Assembly (NCBI RefSeq): GCF_023006505.1
Contig: NZ_JALBGV010000067.1
Span: forward strand, 1-33,493
Length of the DNA: 33,493 nt
Direction of reading: 5' to 3'
Source: Neorhizobium sp. SHOUNA12A
GTDB taxonomy: Bacteria > Pseudomonadota > Alphaproteobacteria > Rhizobiales > Rhizobiaceae
The notes beneath the pieces are model-generated. The model did not search any database, was not told where the DNA came from, and worked only from the letters and a program-made list of their open reading frames with translations. The position numbers were made by a program, and so were the translations under genes. Of the stretch, positions 32,556 to 33,493 are shown piece by piece (within the stretch, counting starts at the first letter, position 1; the number at the start of each line of letters is the position of its first letter).

Positions 32556-33493
32556 TTAGAGATCGAGAACCAGGCGTTCCGGATCTTCGAGGCTTTCCTT
32601 GACGCGCACCAGGAAGGTCACGGCTTCCTTGCCGTCGACCATGCGGTGATCGTAGGAGAGCGCGAGATACATCATCGGGCGGATGACGATCTGGCCGCCG
32701 ATGACGACCGGACGGTCCTGGATCTTGTGCATGCCGAGAATGCCGGACTGCGGGGCGTTGAGGATCGGCGAAGACATCAGCGAACCGTAGACGCCGCCGT
32801 TCGAGATGGTGAACGTGCCGCCCTGCATGTCGGCCATCGAGAGCGCGCCATCACGGGCAAGCTTGCCGAGGCGGCCGATATCCTTTTCGATTTCGGCGAT
32901 CGACATCTGGTCGGCATTGCGCACGACCGGAACCACGAGGCCCTTGTCGGTGCCGACGGCGACGCCGACATGGCAGTAGTTCTTGTAGATGATGTCGGTG
33001 CCGTCGATCTCGGCGTTGACGGCCGGCAGTTCCTTCAGCGCGTGGGTCACCGCCTTGGTGAAGAAGCCCATGAAGCCGAGCTTGACGCCGTGCTTCTTCT
33101 CGAACACGTCCTTGTAGCGGTTGCGCAGGTCCATGACCGCCTTCATGTCCACCTCGTTATAGGTGGTCAGCATGGCGGCGGTGTTCTGGGCATCCTTGAG
33201 GCGGCGGGCGATCGTCTGGCGCAGGCGCGTCATCTTCACACGCTCTTCGCGCGACGCGTCGTCGGCCGAGGAAACCGGACGCGGTGCCGCCGGAGCGGCA
33301 GGCGCCTGTGCCGGAGCGGAAATGCCCTTGGCGACGGCAGCGATCACGTCGCCCTTCAGAACCTGGCCACGCTTGCCCGAACCATCGATATCAGCAGTCG
33401 AGATGTTGTTGTCCGCAGCGACCTTTGCAGCAGCCGGAGCCGGCGGCATCGAGGTCGCGGAGGCAGAGGCGCTGGCGGCGGCAGCGACCGGCG
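32556..33493 (-). CDS. sucB: Dihydrolipoamide succinyltransferase (E2 of 2-oxoglutarate dehydrogenase), C-terminal part
   Basis: Open to the window edge, giving about 312 residues without the N-terminus. Visible from its N-side are an Ala/Pro linker, the E3-binding peripheral domain ('ADNNISTADIDGSGKRGQVL'), another Ala/Pro linker and the catalytic acetyltransferase core. The active-site 'SYDHRMVDGKEA' with catalytic His and Asp is near the C-terminus, which ends 'EDPERLVLDL'. The core 'TTYNEVDMKAVMDLRNRYKD' and 'FFTKAVTHALKELPAVNAEI' are typical of SucB rather than pyruvate dehydrogenase E2. The lipoyl domain and, by family convention, sucA should lie beyond the window. It leads the operon with MAPEG, secreted protein, SDR and lpd. 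Confidence 0.95.
   Translation of the reverse strand, partial: PVAAAASASASATSMPPAPAAAKVAADNNISTADIDGSGKRGQVLKGDVIAAVAKGISAPAQAPAAPAAPRPVSSADDASREERVKMTRLRQTIARRLKDAQNTAAMLTTYNEVDMKAVMDLRNRYKDVFEKKHGVKLGFMGFFTKAVTHALKELPAVNAEIDGTDIIYKNYCHVGVAVGTDKGLVVPVVRNADQMSIAEIEKDIGRLGKLARDGALSMADMQGGTFTISNGGVYGSLMSSPILNAPQSGILGMHKIQDRPVVIGGQIVIRPMMYLALSYDHRMVDGKEAVTFLVRVKESLEDPERLVLDL

Overview
The window reads as a chromosomal segment of an alphaproteobacterium of the order Rhizobiales, most likely family Rhizobiaceae (Rhizobium/Agrobacterium/Ensifer type). The case rests on high GC with strong third-position GC bias, an F1-only ATP synthase operon (atpHAGDC with no F0 genes beside it), a sucB...lpd segment, the xerC and priA neighbourhood, and rhizobial-style intergenic palindromes. 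The genus call is inference; no rRNA or tRNA is present to anchor it.

Layout. 1-612: C-terminal end of a TamB-like outer-membrane assembly protein (+). 1019-3285: a soluble double-PAS chemoreceptor coupled to cheW (+), closed by a good terminator. 3424-4473: aldo/keto reductase (-). 4714-13005: a formate-oxidation block on the minus strand, transcribed fdsG, fdsB, fdsA, fdhD, fdsD and then an oxalate/formate-family antiporter, with a LysR regulator directly upstream (13189-14082). Two MITE-like inverted-repeat elements sit inside this operon, one on each side of fdsA. 14237-19286: atpHAGDC (-), with a structured atpD-atpC gap. 19548-21103: a small membrane protein (-) and a divergent secreted PL5-type (alginate-lyase-like) polysaccharide lyase (+). 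21113-25980: acyltransferase, GNAT, AAA ATPase and priA, a tightly packed minus-strand unit. 26133-28228: xerC and a TraB/GumN-family protein (+). 28245-29362: divergent cytochrome b561 (-) and GFA-family protein (+). 29438-33493: sucB (partial), MAPEG, a secreted Cys-containing protein, an SDR and lpd (-), i.e. 2-oxoglutarate dehydrogenase E2 and E3 with three accessory genes between them.

How it fits together. The fds block encodes a soluble NAD-dependent molybdenum formate dehydrogenase plus its sulfur-transfer maturation factor. The downstream transporter would bring in formate or exchange it for oxalate, and the LysR gene is the natural regulator. The ATP synthase and 2-oxoglutarate dehydrogenase genes are central energy metabolism. 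I found no CRISPR array, phage, transposase, toxin-antitoxin pair or RNA gene. The most unusual items are the antiporter with an apparently fused 13th helix, the twin palindromic elements bracketing fdsA, the HX5D acyltransferase-GNAT-AAA unit upstream of priA, and the three-gene insert between sucB and lpd. None is clearly an undescribed system, but each can be checked.
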